DNA from: DATKRB01 sp963794215
GTDB taxonomy: Bacteria > Actinomycetota > Acidimicrobiia > Acidimicrobiales > RAAP-2
Reading direction: 5' to 3'
Assembly (NCBI GenBank): GCA_963794215.1
Contig: CAWCCQ010000001.1
Location: 310,001 to 374,000 of the forward strand
Length of the DNA: 64,000 nt
Shown here: piece by piece, positions 29,222 through 37,389 of the stretch
Numbering within the stretch: position 1 is the stretch's first letter
Layout: each line of letters starts with the position of its first letter
Made by a program: the position numbers and the translations under genes
The notes under the pieces: model-generated
Databases searched by the model: none
Told to the model about the DNA's origin: nothing
Seen by the model: only the letters and a program-made list of their open reading frames with translations

Positions 29222-29905
29222 ATGACCGCAGACGGCACACGCCACCAGCAGGCACCGAGGGCTGATCGCGCCGCACGTGACTTCCTCTGGAATGCGGATC
29301 CGGTCCTGGCGGGGCTGATCGACGCGCTGCCGGACTTCCGCCCCCGGGCCTGGATGGACGCGCTTCCTCCGCTCGACGCCTTCGCGAGCCTCGTTTTCCA
29401 GGTGGCCGGCCAGCAGCTATCCGTCCCCTCAACCCGGGCGATCATCTCGCACCTGCAGCAACGCTTCGGAGGCCACATGCCGTCGCCAACCGAGCTGCTC
29501 GCTGCCGACCCGCAGGTACTGCGGGATAGCGGCTTCTCGGTTCGGAAGGGCGCGACGCTGCGCGCTCTCGCGCAAAGATTCGTCGACGGACGCCTGAGCG
29601 AAGAGGCCTTCTCTGACATGACGGACGAAGAGATCGAAGTAGCCCTGACCGAGGTCCCCGGGATCGGGCCGTGGACAGCGCGGGGCTTCCTCCTCGTCGC
29701 CCTCGACCGGCCCGACGTGTTCCTCTCCGGCGACCTGGCGCTCCGGCGCACGATTCAGCGCGAGTATGGACTCGACCACTTGCCGGCTGAGAATGAGCTG
29801 GCCAAACTCTCGGATCGCTGGAGGCCCTATCGGAGCCTGGCGGTCAGCTACCTGTTCGCGTCGGAGTACGGCGGAGAGTCCGCTAGTGCGATAACCGATG
29901 ACTAG
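29222..29905 (+). CDS. DNA-3-methyladenine glycosylase II (AlkA-like, HhH-GPD)
   Basis: A 227-residue base-excision repair enzyme that removes alkylated purines. The HhH-GPD fold is clear: LDAFASLVFQVAGQQLSV, TRAIISHLQQRFGG, then the helix-hairpin-helix LTEVPGIGPWTARGFLLVAL (about 141-160) followed by DVFLSGDLALRR, in which the Asp after the Ser-Gly is the catalytic position. ATG 29222 was chosen over GTG 29216. There is no Cys cluster for iron-sulfur. It is complete and monocistronic; Ada-type regulators are absent nearby. Confidence 0.88.
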   Translation: MTADGTRHQQAPRADRAARDFLWNADPVLAGLIDALPDFRPRAWMDALPPLDAFASLVFQVAGQQLSVPSTRAIISHLQQRFGGHMPSPTELLAADPQVLRDSGFSVRKGATLRALAQRFVDGRLSEEAFSDMTDEEIEVALTEVPGIGPWTARGFLLVALDRPDVFLSGDLALRRTIQREYGLDHLPAENELAKLSDRWRPYRSLAVSYLFASEYGGESASAITDD

Positions 29906-29951
29906 CAATCTTTAGATAATCGACGGGGTAATCGGCAGGCATCCGCAGGGG

Positions 29952-29970
29952 CGATAAGCACCGGTTATCG
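29952..29970. repeat. CGATAAGCACC palindromic repeat, copy 2
   Basis: CGATAA, GCACCGG, TTATCG: a perfect 6-bp inverted repeat with a 7-base loop, 47 bases past the end of the glycosylase gene and before the convergent toxin gene. Confidence 0.6.
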
Positions 29971-30003
29971 GCGTGCATGGGCAGTTGGCGCTCAACCCGC
30001 CGC

Positions 30004-30270
30004 TCAGCTGCGAAAGACATCCCGGCGGTGGTCGATGTCAAGCACGTAAATGGTCCGCGCACTCTCATCGATGCGATAGCGGATGCGGTACTCGCCTCGA
30101 CGGGCGCGCCATTGCCCCTCGAAGGTCTTTCGCAGCGGCGCACCCACCCGGCGGGGATTGGCGGCGAGCGCGCCGAAGGTGAACTCGACGCATGCCGAGG
30201 CCACCGACTCGGGCAGTTGTTCAGCGAGCCGACGAACGGCGCTGTGGGCCACGACGACCCGGAAGGTCAC
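30004..30270 (-). CDS. RelE/ParE-type toxin
   Basis: An 88-residue RelE/ParE-superfamily toxin. The family pattern is visible: RVVVAHSAVRRLAEQLPE at the N-terminus, GALAANPRRVGAPLRKTFEGQWRARRGEYRIRYRID in the middle and YVLDIDHRRDVF at the end, where the basic YRIRYRID and HRRD positions correspond to the RNA-binding face of RelE proteins. It overlaps the antitoxin by four bases (ATGA at 30267-30270), the normal arrangement of this type II module. Whether it cleaves ribosome-bound mRNA or poisons gyrase cannot be told by eye. Confidence 0.88.
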   Translation of the reverse strand: MTFRVVVAHSAVRRLAEQLPESVASACVEFTFGALAANPRRVGAPLRKTFEGQWRARRGEYRIRYRIDESARTIYVLDIDHRRDVFRS

Positions 30271-30554
30271 CTTGTCCGCTCGTCTCCATCTCCAGAAAGC
30301 AGCCGCCGTACGGCTGGCTCGTCGAGGACGTCACCGGCAGCAACCTCGGCCTCGGCCACCCTGAGACGCTCTTGGGCCTCTGGGTCAGTCAACAGCTCGA
30401 GCGTCGCCTCGATGGCCTCCAGGTCCTCGGCAGCGAGCAGCACGACGTATTGGCGTCCGTTCTTGGTGATCCGGACGCGCTCGTGGGTGGTCGCCACCTC
30501 CTCGGCGATCTCCGATAGTCGGGCCTTGACCTCGGAGAGAGGGAGCGTCGTCAT
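30267..30554 (-). CDS. Phd/YefM-type antitoxin
   Basis: A 95-residue antitoxin. The N-terminal dimerisation and DNA-binding half reads LPLSEVKARLSEIAEEVATTHERVRITKNGRQYVVLLAAEDLEAIE, characteristic of the Phd/YefM family; the acidic C-terminal half (LTDPEAQERLRVAEAEVAAGDVL) is the toxin-neutralising part. It is the first gene of the pair and is expected to repress the operon by binding the palindrome that overlaps its promoter. ATG 30554 lies eight bases after a TATAAT box, so the mRNA is probably leaderless. Confidence 0.9.
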   Translation of the reverse strand: MTTLPLSEVKARLSEIAEEVATTHERVRITKNGRQYVVLLAAEDLEAIEATLELLTDPEAQERLRVAEAEVAAGDVLDEPAVRRLLSGDGDERTR

Positions 30555-30555
30555 T

Positions 30556-30571
30556 GACTAGAATTATAGTC
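30556..30571 (-). promoter_or_regulatory. toxin-antitoxin promoter with overlapping operator palindrome
   Basis: On the minus strand TATAAT (30563-30568) is followed by eight bases and then the antitoxin ATG, placing the transcript start at or next to the A of ATG. The palindrome GACTA ... TAGTC spans 30556-30571 and covers the box, as expected for an autoregulated module. No good -35 box is seen. Confidence 0.6.
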
Positions 30572-31251
30572 TGCCGTGGCCGCAGGGCCACGCCTCTCGT
30601 CTGGCATCCGGGAGGATCGCGGACGGACGGCCTGCGCTAGACGAATGGGCTTCTCCGGCGCCCACAGATGCTGTCTCGCCACAACGTCACAACATTTTAG
30701 ATAGCCTGCCATTATTGATCTTCCTTGGCATCAGGTCGACCATCCCTCTGCGTTCCGGTCCGAGCGGAGAGTGATGAAAGGGACGGGGAGTGAATTGGCA
30801 GGGATCGGCGCCGAGTCGCGCTTGCGCCAGCGCTTGGACTCCTCGTGGTCGCTCCCCTGCGGATGGCCTCGAGGGCGTACACCCACCCTGCGCTGCATTG
30901 GAGCTCCCATGCCAACATCTCGCTGACGCTGCGACCGCCCCGACGAGCGCGCCAACAACGCGGATGGACTCTCAGCAGACACTGACTGCGAGCACTCTTC
31001 GACCGCACTTCTAACGCCGCTTTACCGACCCCGACTCGGGAGGGGTTGGGGGGATGGTGATCGACCCGACATCTGGTCATCTGTTCCTCCGATTAATGCA
31101 ACGTGCGAAACAGGGTGAAGGGATACCCGGCGGGTTCACGAGCGTCTTGGGGTGCCCACGCGATGGGTTGGACCATGCGTGGTGGCACCACCAGCGAGAA
31201 CCTGGTGCCATTACTATTGCCGCCTCGGCCGGGATCTGGCTCAATATCCAC
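30572..31251. other. intergenic stretch, no gene recognised
   Basis: Divergent gap of about 680 bases between the antitoxin and the permease. The upstream extension of the permease frame (from 31054) lies here, but it has no membrane or family character and was not included. Confidence 0.45.
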
Positions 31252-33672
31252 GTGGGGCCGATCTGGGCATTGGCACGGTCGAGTCTGAGAGGCCGGAGTC
31301 AATCGGCCATCACGATGGCGATCGTGATCGCCTTGGCGGGCGGGGTCGCGCTGGGCGCACTTGCGGGTGCTCGACGGACCGACAGCGCGATTGGTCGATT
31401 CGTAACGTACTTCCGCCCGGCCCAGGGCCAGATCGAGGCTCCAACGAGTGACTTCCCCGCCATTGCCAGACTCCCCGACGTTGCAGCAACCGAGGCGGGC
31501 GCATTCATGCTGCTGGTGCCGCTCGATAAATCAGACCGGGTTGACCGTTCGTTCCAGCTCAGCACTATTGCCTTGCTTGACCACCTTGACTTCAGCCGGC
31601 CCCTCGTGTTGGCCGGACGTCTTCCTCGGGCCACCGACATCAATGAAGTCGTGGTGAACCCGTCGGCCGCCATCGACGGGCACCTCCATGTCGGGAGCAC
31701 CGTGCGGCTGCGGGCGTTCGAGCCGTCGACTGCTCAGCAGGTGCTACAGGGGACTGACGAAGGCCCCACCGGACCGAAGATCTTTGTTCGGGTGGTCGGA
31801 ATAGTGAGGACTCCGAGCGACCTGAGTGTGGCGCCGACCGCCCCGGGTGTCGTGTTCGAGGGTCAGGATGAGATGCTCTTCACCCCGGCATTCTTTCAAC
31901 GCAACGGAGCAAAGATTGCCAATGCCGGCGTGGGACTTAGTTATCGACTGAAGGGAGGGGAAGCCAACCTCTCAACTTTCGTTCGTTCGGTGAACCGACG
32001 CTTCGGCTCAACCGTTCAGGTCCAGCCGGGATCCGACGATCTAGCAGCCGCAGCGAACGCCCAACATGCCGCCCACCTCGAAGCGTTGGCACTACTGATC
32101 TTCGGCATCTTGGCCATTTTGCTGACCTTTACGATGGTCGCCCAGGGCATCACTCGCCAGGTCTACTTTTCTGTTCGAAGTTTCGCGACGCTTCGAGCGC
32201 TCGGAATGAAGAGGTCCCAGTTGGCCTTGACTGGCGGTGCGGGTTCCGGGCTCACGGTAGTGGCCGGTGTCCTCGGGGCCGCCGCGGTAGCAATTCTTGT
32301 CTCTCCCGCCATGCCCATAGGGTTGGCCCGTCAGGCCGAGATCGACCCCGGGTTTTCTGCTGACTGGTTTGTGCTGCTGTTGGGATTAGCCAGTCTTGTC
32401 GTTGTCTTGGTTGGTTGGGCGTTTCTAGCGGCATGGCGGGAGGCCGGACGTGCCGGTCTTGGTGCCGGACGAAACGAGCGGACCCGCCAGTCGTCCTCGC
32501 TCGCCGGCTGGCTCCGCGGTTCAGGATTGCCGCCGACGACCGTCCTAGGGATCCAAATGGCGCTCGAATCGCCGCCGGAATCGGGTTCGGTCCCTCTCCG
32601 CACCATGTGGCTGAGCGCGGTGGTGGGCATCACCGCGCTGTGCGCGACGTTGACTTTTGGGGCCAGCTTGAACCGGCTGGCGTCCGAACCGCAGTTGCAA
32701 GGGTGGACCTGGGATGTAAGCGTCGGCAACCCGCACTCAGATGACATCGCGGCGCGAGCGGACCGTCTCCTGTCGAGCAACGGTGACGTCGCAGGGTTCT
32801 CCGCCGTGGCGCTCTCCCCGTCCAATGTTGAATTCGTCGGACGGGAAGGCAGCGTAAGCGACGGTCTGTTCGGTATTAGGCCCGTCAAGGGATCGGTGCT
32901 CCCTCCGTTCACCCGAGGCCGAGCGCCTCGCACCTCCGATGAGATTGCCTTTGGTGCCACGACACTCAGGGAATTGGGTCTCGGGGTGGGCGACGACGTT
33001 GAGGTGACCAACGGCCAGCTGCGTCATCAGCTGCGTATCACCGGCCAGATGGTCCTCAATCCGAGCGTCGTGAACGACCAAGTCCCATTTGGACACGGGG
33101 CGCTCATGACCCTGGGCGGGCTGAAGGCAGTGCATGCCGGCGCGCCCGTCAATGTGTTCCTGGTTCGGTTCGTTCCCCGAGTGGACCGAACCAATGCGCT
33201 GGCCAAGCTGAATAGGCAGTTCCCCGGAACGGTGTTGGGGCCGCTCCTCGCTCCGGACATCGAGAACCTTCGTCGGGTGGACAATCTGCCGGGACTGCTG
33301 GCGGCCCTCGTCGCCCTGGTCGCCCTGCTAACTGTCGGACACACCATGGCAATCTCGGCCCGTTATCGCCGGCAGGATGTCGCCGTGCTGCGGACCCTTG
33401 GCTTCGTACGCAGCCAGGTCGCCGCCATGGTCGCGTGGCAGGCCACGACGGTTGTCGCAATTGGTCTCTTGGTCGGAATACCAGTTGGGCTAATCGCCGG
33501 CCGTTGGGCTTGGACGCTGGTGACCAACCAGCTCGGGCTACCACAGAGCTCCGTGACCCCGGGCCTTCTCGTTTTGGTCGGGATCTCGCTCCTAGCGGCA
33601 AACCTGATTGCCGTGATCCCTGGGTTAACGGCTGCCCGGACGCGGCCATCGTCGGTCCTCCGGACCGAATAG
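31252..33672 (+). CDS. FtsX/MacB-like ABC permease, intact
   Basis: An 806-residue ABC-type permease, paralogous to the broken gene at 6.0 kb. The N-terminal helix region LRGRSQSAITMAIVIALAGGVALGALAGARR aligns position by position with the first paralogue. Two FtsX blocks follow: helices at about 280-400 with ATLRALGMKRSQLALTGG, and a C-terminal block LPGLLAALVALVALLTVGHTMA ... RQDVAVLRTLGFVRSQVAAMVAWQ. GTG 31252 was preferred because the longer frame from 31054 adds a stretch with no similarity. No ATPase is encoded next to it, so it must use a distant partner, or be an orphan. Substrate unknown. Confidence 0.86.
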   Translation: MGPIWALARSSLRGRSQSAITMAIVIALAGGVALGALAGARRTDSAIGRFVTYFRPAQGQIEAPTSDFPAIARLPDVAATEAGAFMLLVPLDKSDRVDRSFQLSTIALLDHLDFSRPLVLAGRLPRATDINEVVVNPSAAIDGHLHVGSTVRLRAFEPSTAQQVLQGTDEGPTGPKIFVRVVGIVRTPSDLSVAPTAPGVVFEGQDEMLFTPAFFQRNGAKIANAGVGLSYRLKGGEANLSTFVRSVNRRFGSTVQVQPGSDDLAAAANAQHAAHLEALALLIFGILAILLTFTMVAQGITRQVYFSVRSFATLRALGMKRSQLALTGGAGSGLTVVAGVLGAAAVAILVSPAMPIGLARQAEIDPGFSADWFVLLLGLASLVVVLVGWAFLAAWREAGRAGLGAGRNERTRQSSSLAGWLRGSGLPPTTVLGIQMALESPPESGSVPLRTMWLSAVVGITALCATLTFGASLNRLASEPQLQGWTWDVSVGNPHSDDIAARADRLLSSNGDVAGFSAVALSPSNVEFVGREGSVSDGLFGIRPVKGSVLPPFTRGRAPRTSDEIAFGATTLRELGLGVGDDVEVTNGQLRHQLRITGQMVLNPSVVNDQVPFGHGALMTLGGLKAVHAGAPVNVFLVRFVPRVDRTNALAKLNRQFPGTVLGPLLAPDIENLRRVDNLPGLLAALVALVALLTVGHTMAISARYRRQDVAVLRTLGFVRSQVAAMVAWQATTVVAIGLLVGIPVGLIAGRWAWTLVTNQLGLPQSSVTPGLLVLVGISLLAANLIAVIPGLTAARTRPSSVLRTE

Positions 33673-33837
33673 GCGTCACCTGGAACGAGGGTGGTGGTGT
33701 TTCTCGTGATCCCTGGTGTCGCCGACCGTTTCCGGACTCCCTGCTGGGGCCGCCTTGCCGACCGGGCGCGCGGTCGGCCACCGAAGTTAGCTGTCCCCCA
33801 TCGTTCAACGTCGATAAGGCCGAAAATCGTTGGCCTG

Positions 33838-33873
33838 GCACTTCACGATGGGTGTTGGCTGATCGTGAAGTGC
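33838..33873. terminator. 12-bp inverted repeat after the permease gene
   Basis: GCACTTCACGAT (33838-33849) and its exact reverse complement (33862-33873) flank a 12-base loop, between the permease stop and the IS630. A terminator is possible but there is no T-run; it could also be an operator or a footprint of an older element. Confidence 0.45.
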
Positions 33874-33898
33874 GATAAGAACTGCTCATCGTTTAGGT

Positions 33899-35059
33899 CT
33901 AGTGACGTGAATCAGAAATCCGCGCGCAGTACGTAGCCAGGGTGTCGAGGATCTCGTCGGCGCTCTTGTGCCAGACGAAAGGCTTTGGCTCCTCGTTCCA
34001 CTGTTCGATCCATTGGGAGATGGCCGATTCAAGCTCCTTGGTCGATCGATGGGTGCCCCGACGCAGCCACTTGTTGGTGAGTTCGGCGAACCACCGTTCG
34101 ACCAGGTTCATCCACGAGCTGTAGGTGGGCGTGAAGTGGAGATGGAACCGGGGATGGCGAAGGAGCCACTTCTTGACCTCAGGGGTCTTGTGGGTCGAGA
34201 CGTTGTCGATCACGAGGTGCACATCGAGTTCCTCGGGAACATTGCGGTTGATGAGGTTGATGAAGCGACGGAACTCGACAGCCCGGTGGCGTTCGGTCAT
34301 GTCGGCGATGACGTGACCGGAGGTGACATCGAGAGCGGCGTAAAGGTTGGTTGTGCCGCCTCGGACGTAGTCACGTGTGCGCCGTTCGGGCAGACCCGGC
34401 CGCAGCGGGAGCAGCGGCGAGGTGCGGTCCAGGGCTTGGATCTGGGTCTTCTCGTCGACGCACAGCACCAAGGCACTGTCGGGTGGATTGATGTACAGCC
34501 CCACCACATCTCGGACTTTCTCGACGAACAGAGGGTCCGGGCTGAGCTTGAAGGTGTCAACCAGGTGTGGCTTCAGGCCAAAGGCTCGCCAGATCCGAGA
34601 GACCGCCGACTGGCTCATGCCCGTGGCCTTGGCCGACGGGGCTGACCGGCGTGCTCGCCGCTATCGTCGCTGCGCTGTGGACCGTGTCGACCAGTGGGTG
34701 GCGTCGGTAGGTGTCTCCTCCAGCGTCTTGACCACGACAGCCTCCACTGCGTCGTCACCGAGAAGGCGAGGTGCACCCGGACGAGGTTCGTCGTGGAGGC
34801 CATCGAGTCGCAACGCCACGAACCTCGAACGCCACTTGGACACGGTGCCGAACCTGACGCCCAGCTCCTTGGCCACGGCGGTGTTGCTCTGGCCCGTTGC
34901 ACAGGCCAGGACGATGCGACATCGAAGGGCCAGCGCCTGGGCGCTCGTCGGGCGTCGGGCGTCGGGCGTCGGGCGTCGGGCCCAGCGTTCGAGCGCCGAC
35001 CGTTCGTCGTCAGTCAACTCCAACGGTTCGAGAATCGGACTCGGCATTGCGCCTCCCAT
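33899..35059 (-). pseudogene. IS630 transposase, interrupted
   Basis: A DDE transposase in two parts. The N-terminal part (from ATG 35059) has the helix-turn-helix region AVAKELGVRFGTVSKWRSRF and ends with DATHWSTRS. The C-terminal part starts MSQSAVSRIWRAFGLKP and carries the catalytic residues in LCVDEKTQ, VIDNVSTHK and MNLVERWF. Between them, at about 34637-34683, roughly 45-50 bases that have no counterpart in the intact family member at 57.5 kb separate TCC from the conserved KATGMSQ and introduce stops. The stop TAG at 33899-33901 uses the target TA. A 5-copy 7-bp tandem repeat lies in the N-terminal part. Confidence 0.85.
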
Positions 35060-35135
35060 CGTCGCTTATGACGACAGAAACGCGCAGCCGGATAGAGAAA
35101 TTCCTAGCTCATCAATTATTTATGACTCGGGTCAC
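33902..35135 (-). mobile_element. IS630-family insertion sequence, copy A
   Basis: About 1234 bp bounded by TA dinucleotides (33900-33901 and 35136-35137), the IS630 target duplication. The ends match as an imperfect inverted repeat: left GTGACGTGAATCAGAAAT, right (reverse complement) GTGACCCGAGTCATAAAT, identical at 14 of 18 positions. It contains one transposase gene that is interrupted, so the copy is probably inactive. Confidence 0.85.
34946..34980. repeat. five tandem copies of a 7-mer inside the transposase
   Basis: CGTCGGG is repeated exactly five times, encoding the extra PTPDARRPT-type stretch that the related transposase at 57.5 kb lacks. Three extra units keep the frame, so this looks like slippage expansion. 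Confidence 0.85.
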
Positions 35136-35243
35136 TAGGCGAGAAGAGGCCGGGGCGCCGCCGCATGTGGGCGGATGACAATCCGATTAGAATTTGCATA
35201 TCGAATGACGCGACTTACGCAGGTAGAGCGCGCTGAACCTCGC

Positions 35244-35753
35244 TCACGTTGCTATCTGATCCGCCCTTTGGGCGGCCGGCTCGAGCAGCGTGGGTTGCAG
35301 CTGCGTGTCGGCGGCGACGCGAGTGAGGACAGCGGTGAGTTCGATGAGTTGGTCCCGCAGCTCGAACGCGTGCTGGCGGTCAAGGTCGAGTCGTTCGCCG
35401 AGGCACTCCGGGATGCGGGCGGCGGGCGTCCGCAGTGCGCGTCCGATGTCGGTGAGCTGGACGAGCACCCTGCGTTCGTCGCTGCGGTCTCGGTGGCGTT
35501 CGACGAGACCGAGGTGTTCGAGACGCTTGAGGAGAGGAGTGAGCGTCCCGCTTTCGAGGTGAAGGCGGTTGCCGATCTCGCCGACGGACACGGCGTGGTC
35601 CGTTTCCCACAGGACCAGCAGGGCGAGGTATTGCGGGTAGGTGAGGCCGAGTTCGGCGAGCAGCGGCCCGTAAAGCCGGACGAACGCCCGGCTGGCGTCG
35701 TACAACGCGAAGCAGAGGTGCTCGTCGAGCTTCGGTGGTCGAGCGCGTCCCAC
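35244..35753 (-). CDS. MarR-family regulator, OhrR-like
   Basis: A 169-residue winged-helix repressor. The start LDEHLCFALYDASRAFVRLYGPLLAELGLTYPQYLALLVLWE is the OhrR pattern, with the conserved peroxide-sensing Cys at residue 14; the recognition part reads VSVGEIGNRLHLESGTLTPLLKRLEHLGLVERHRDRSDERRVLVQLT. OhrR proteins release DNA when that Cys is oxidised by organic hydroperoxides. It is divergent from the peroxidase fusion gene, with a palindrome in the shared 196-base gap, so control of that gene and of itself is likely, though inferred. Confidence 0.88.
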   Translation of the reverse strand: MGRARPPKLDEHLCFALYDASRAFVRLYGPLLAELGLTYPQYLALLVLWETDHAVSVGEIGNRLHLESGTLTPLLKRLEHLGLVERHRDRSDERRVLVQLTDIGRALRTPAARIPECLGERLDLDRQHAFELRDQLIELTAVLTRVAADTQLQPTLLEPAAQRADQIAT

Positions 35754-35791
35754 GTCCCAACGTTAGCCGGCTCCCACTTGACCAGTAGATC

Positions 35792-35812
35792 GTGCCCGAT
35801 ATAATCGGGTAC
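35792..35812. promoter_or_regulatory. palindrome in the divergent regulator/peroxidase promoter
   Basis: CCCGAT, ATA, ATCGGG at 35795-35809, extended by partly matching outer bases from GTG to TAC. It lies 40 bases before the MarR start and within the only intergenic gap shared with the peroxidase. A MarR-type operator is the simplest reading. Confidence 0.55.
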
Positions 35813-35949
35813 AACCTCACTTGCCGGTTCGGCTCGCCCTCGGGCGATGTCATGCGCTCCGCTGCTCACGGCCGGCGGAGGCAGGCCGGAGCTGCGAGTC
35901 GGTCGGGCTTGTCTCCCCCGTCAGTTGCGTCTTCTCGAAAGGATCCACC

Positions 35950-37006
35950 GTGACCTCGCTGCAGCAGATTCCGATCGAGACGATGAACAACGAGGTAACG
36001 ACGCTCGAGGAATTCTCCGGGTGAAGTGTTGTTGCTGGTCAACGTGGCCTCGAAGTGCGGACTGACTCCCCAGTATGCGGCCCTCGAATCGCTGCATCGC
36101 CGCTACGTAGATCGTGGCCTTCGGGTTCTCGCCTTCCCGGCCAACGACTTCCGGGGACAGGAACCGGGCAGCAACGACGAGATCCTCGAGTTCTGCCGCA
36201 CCTCGTACGACGTGACGTTCCCGGTGTTCGCGAAGATCGGGGTGACCGGCCCCGACAAGCATGAACTCTATGCAGAGCTCACCCGGGCCCAGGGCCGTGC
36301 CATCGGCGATCCCGATGCCCACCGGCAGCGCCAGCGCGAGTACGGGATCACGCCGACCGAGGAGCCGGAGATCCTGTGGAACTTCGAGAAGTTCCTGGTT
36401 GGACGCGACGGGCGTGTCGCCGCCAGGTTCTCGCCGCGAGTCGAACCCGATGCACCGGAGCTGATCGCCGCTCTGGAGGCTGAGCTGGACGAACCCCGAC
36501 CGACCACGGGGTCGGCGGTCGAGCGTATCGAGGTGGCCCGAGCAATCGCCGCGCAACCCGACGCGATCTTCGACGTGTTGCGTGATCCAGCGGGGCACGT
36601 CGCGATCGACGCGTCCGGCATGCTGATGTCGGCTACCGGATCGCCTGCGAGCGCAGTCGGCGATTCGTTCGTCGTCCACATGGATCGCGACGCACTTCGA
36701 GACAACCCACTCGGTGAATACGACGTCACAGTCACCTTCGTCGCGTACGAACCCAACCGTGAGATCGCGTGGGGGGTCGGGAGGAAACCAGGCGAGCAGT
36801 TCGGACACGTCTACGGGTATCGACTCGAGACGGTCGAAGGTGGGACGCTCGTCACCCAGTACTACGACTGGTCGGGAGTGTCGGAGAAGATCAAGCAGCG
36901 CGGGGTATTCCCTGTCATCTCCGAGCCGGCTCTCCGAGCAACCCTTGGGATACTCGCCCGCACTGTCGCACCAGGTGCTCACCGACCCGACATCGCCACG
37001 ATCTGA
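35950..37006 (+). pseudogene. glutathione peroxidase fused to SRPBCC domain, one frameshift
   Basis: About 351 residues when repaired. Residues 1-180 are a glutathione-peroxidase-type thiol peroxidase: the peroxidatic Cys36 in NVASKCGLTPQY, the FPANDFRGQEPGS block with the Gln, and WNFEKFLVGRDG with Trp and Asn, so the catalytic tetrad is complete. From about 195 a SRPBCC/polyketide-cyclase-like ligand-binding domain follows without a break (ERIEVARAIAAQPDAIFDVLRDPAGHV ... GDSFVVHMD ... VTVTFVAYEPNREIAWGVG ... YDWSG). The frame breaks once at about 36021 (one extra base after TCCGGG). GTG 35950 has AAAGGA 7 bases upstream. It is divergent from an OhrR-like regulator. Confidence 0.86.
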
Positions 37007-37349
37007 CCTCAACGGCCTGAAGTGCTGCTATCGATGGCCAGTCGTGCGTCGAATCGACCACCTGCACCTGACTGTGCCCCGCGTTTGTCAGATGGACATT
37101 CGTACTGCGTTTCCGACGTGCTCGAGATGATCCAAACCCCGAAGTCCCGCACCTCATGGGGGGATCACTCATTCGGACGGAATCGGTGTCACACGGAAGC
37201 TCCGGGGATGGCTCAAATCCCCGATTTGGCGGGCGGGTCGAACGTCATCGCTTCCTGAAAGGCGGCGGGAGACGGTCATCTGGCGCCGCCCGGCGGCGTT
37301 GGTGAGGCGCACGGTGACGCCGGTGGAGCGACGCCACCTTGTGCGAGAG
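37007..37349. other. intergenic stretch next to IS3
   Basis: No gene seen. CGGGGAT (37203-37209) and ATCCCCG (37217-37223) form a 7-bp inverted repeat. Some of this may be old mobile-element flank, but no family was recognised. Confidence 0.4.
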
Positions 37350-37389
37350 TGAGCTTCCCCCGGTCCAGCGGACAGGTTGGTTGTGTTGA

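Noticed and set aside
31054..31251. N-terminal extension of the intact permease from ATG 31054
   Set aside because: No membrane or family character and no counterpart in the paralogue; GTG 31252 aligns better.
34946..34980. Tandem 7-mers considered as a CRISPR or VNTR array
   Set aside because: No spacers and units too short for CRISPR; kept only as a tandem repeat within a gene.
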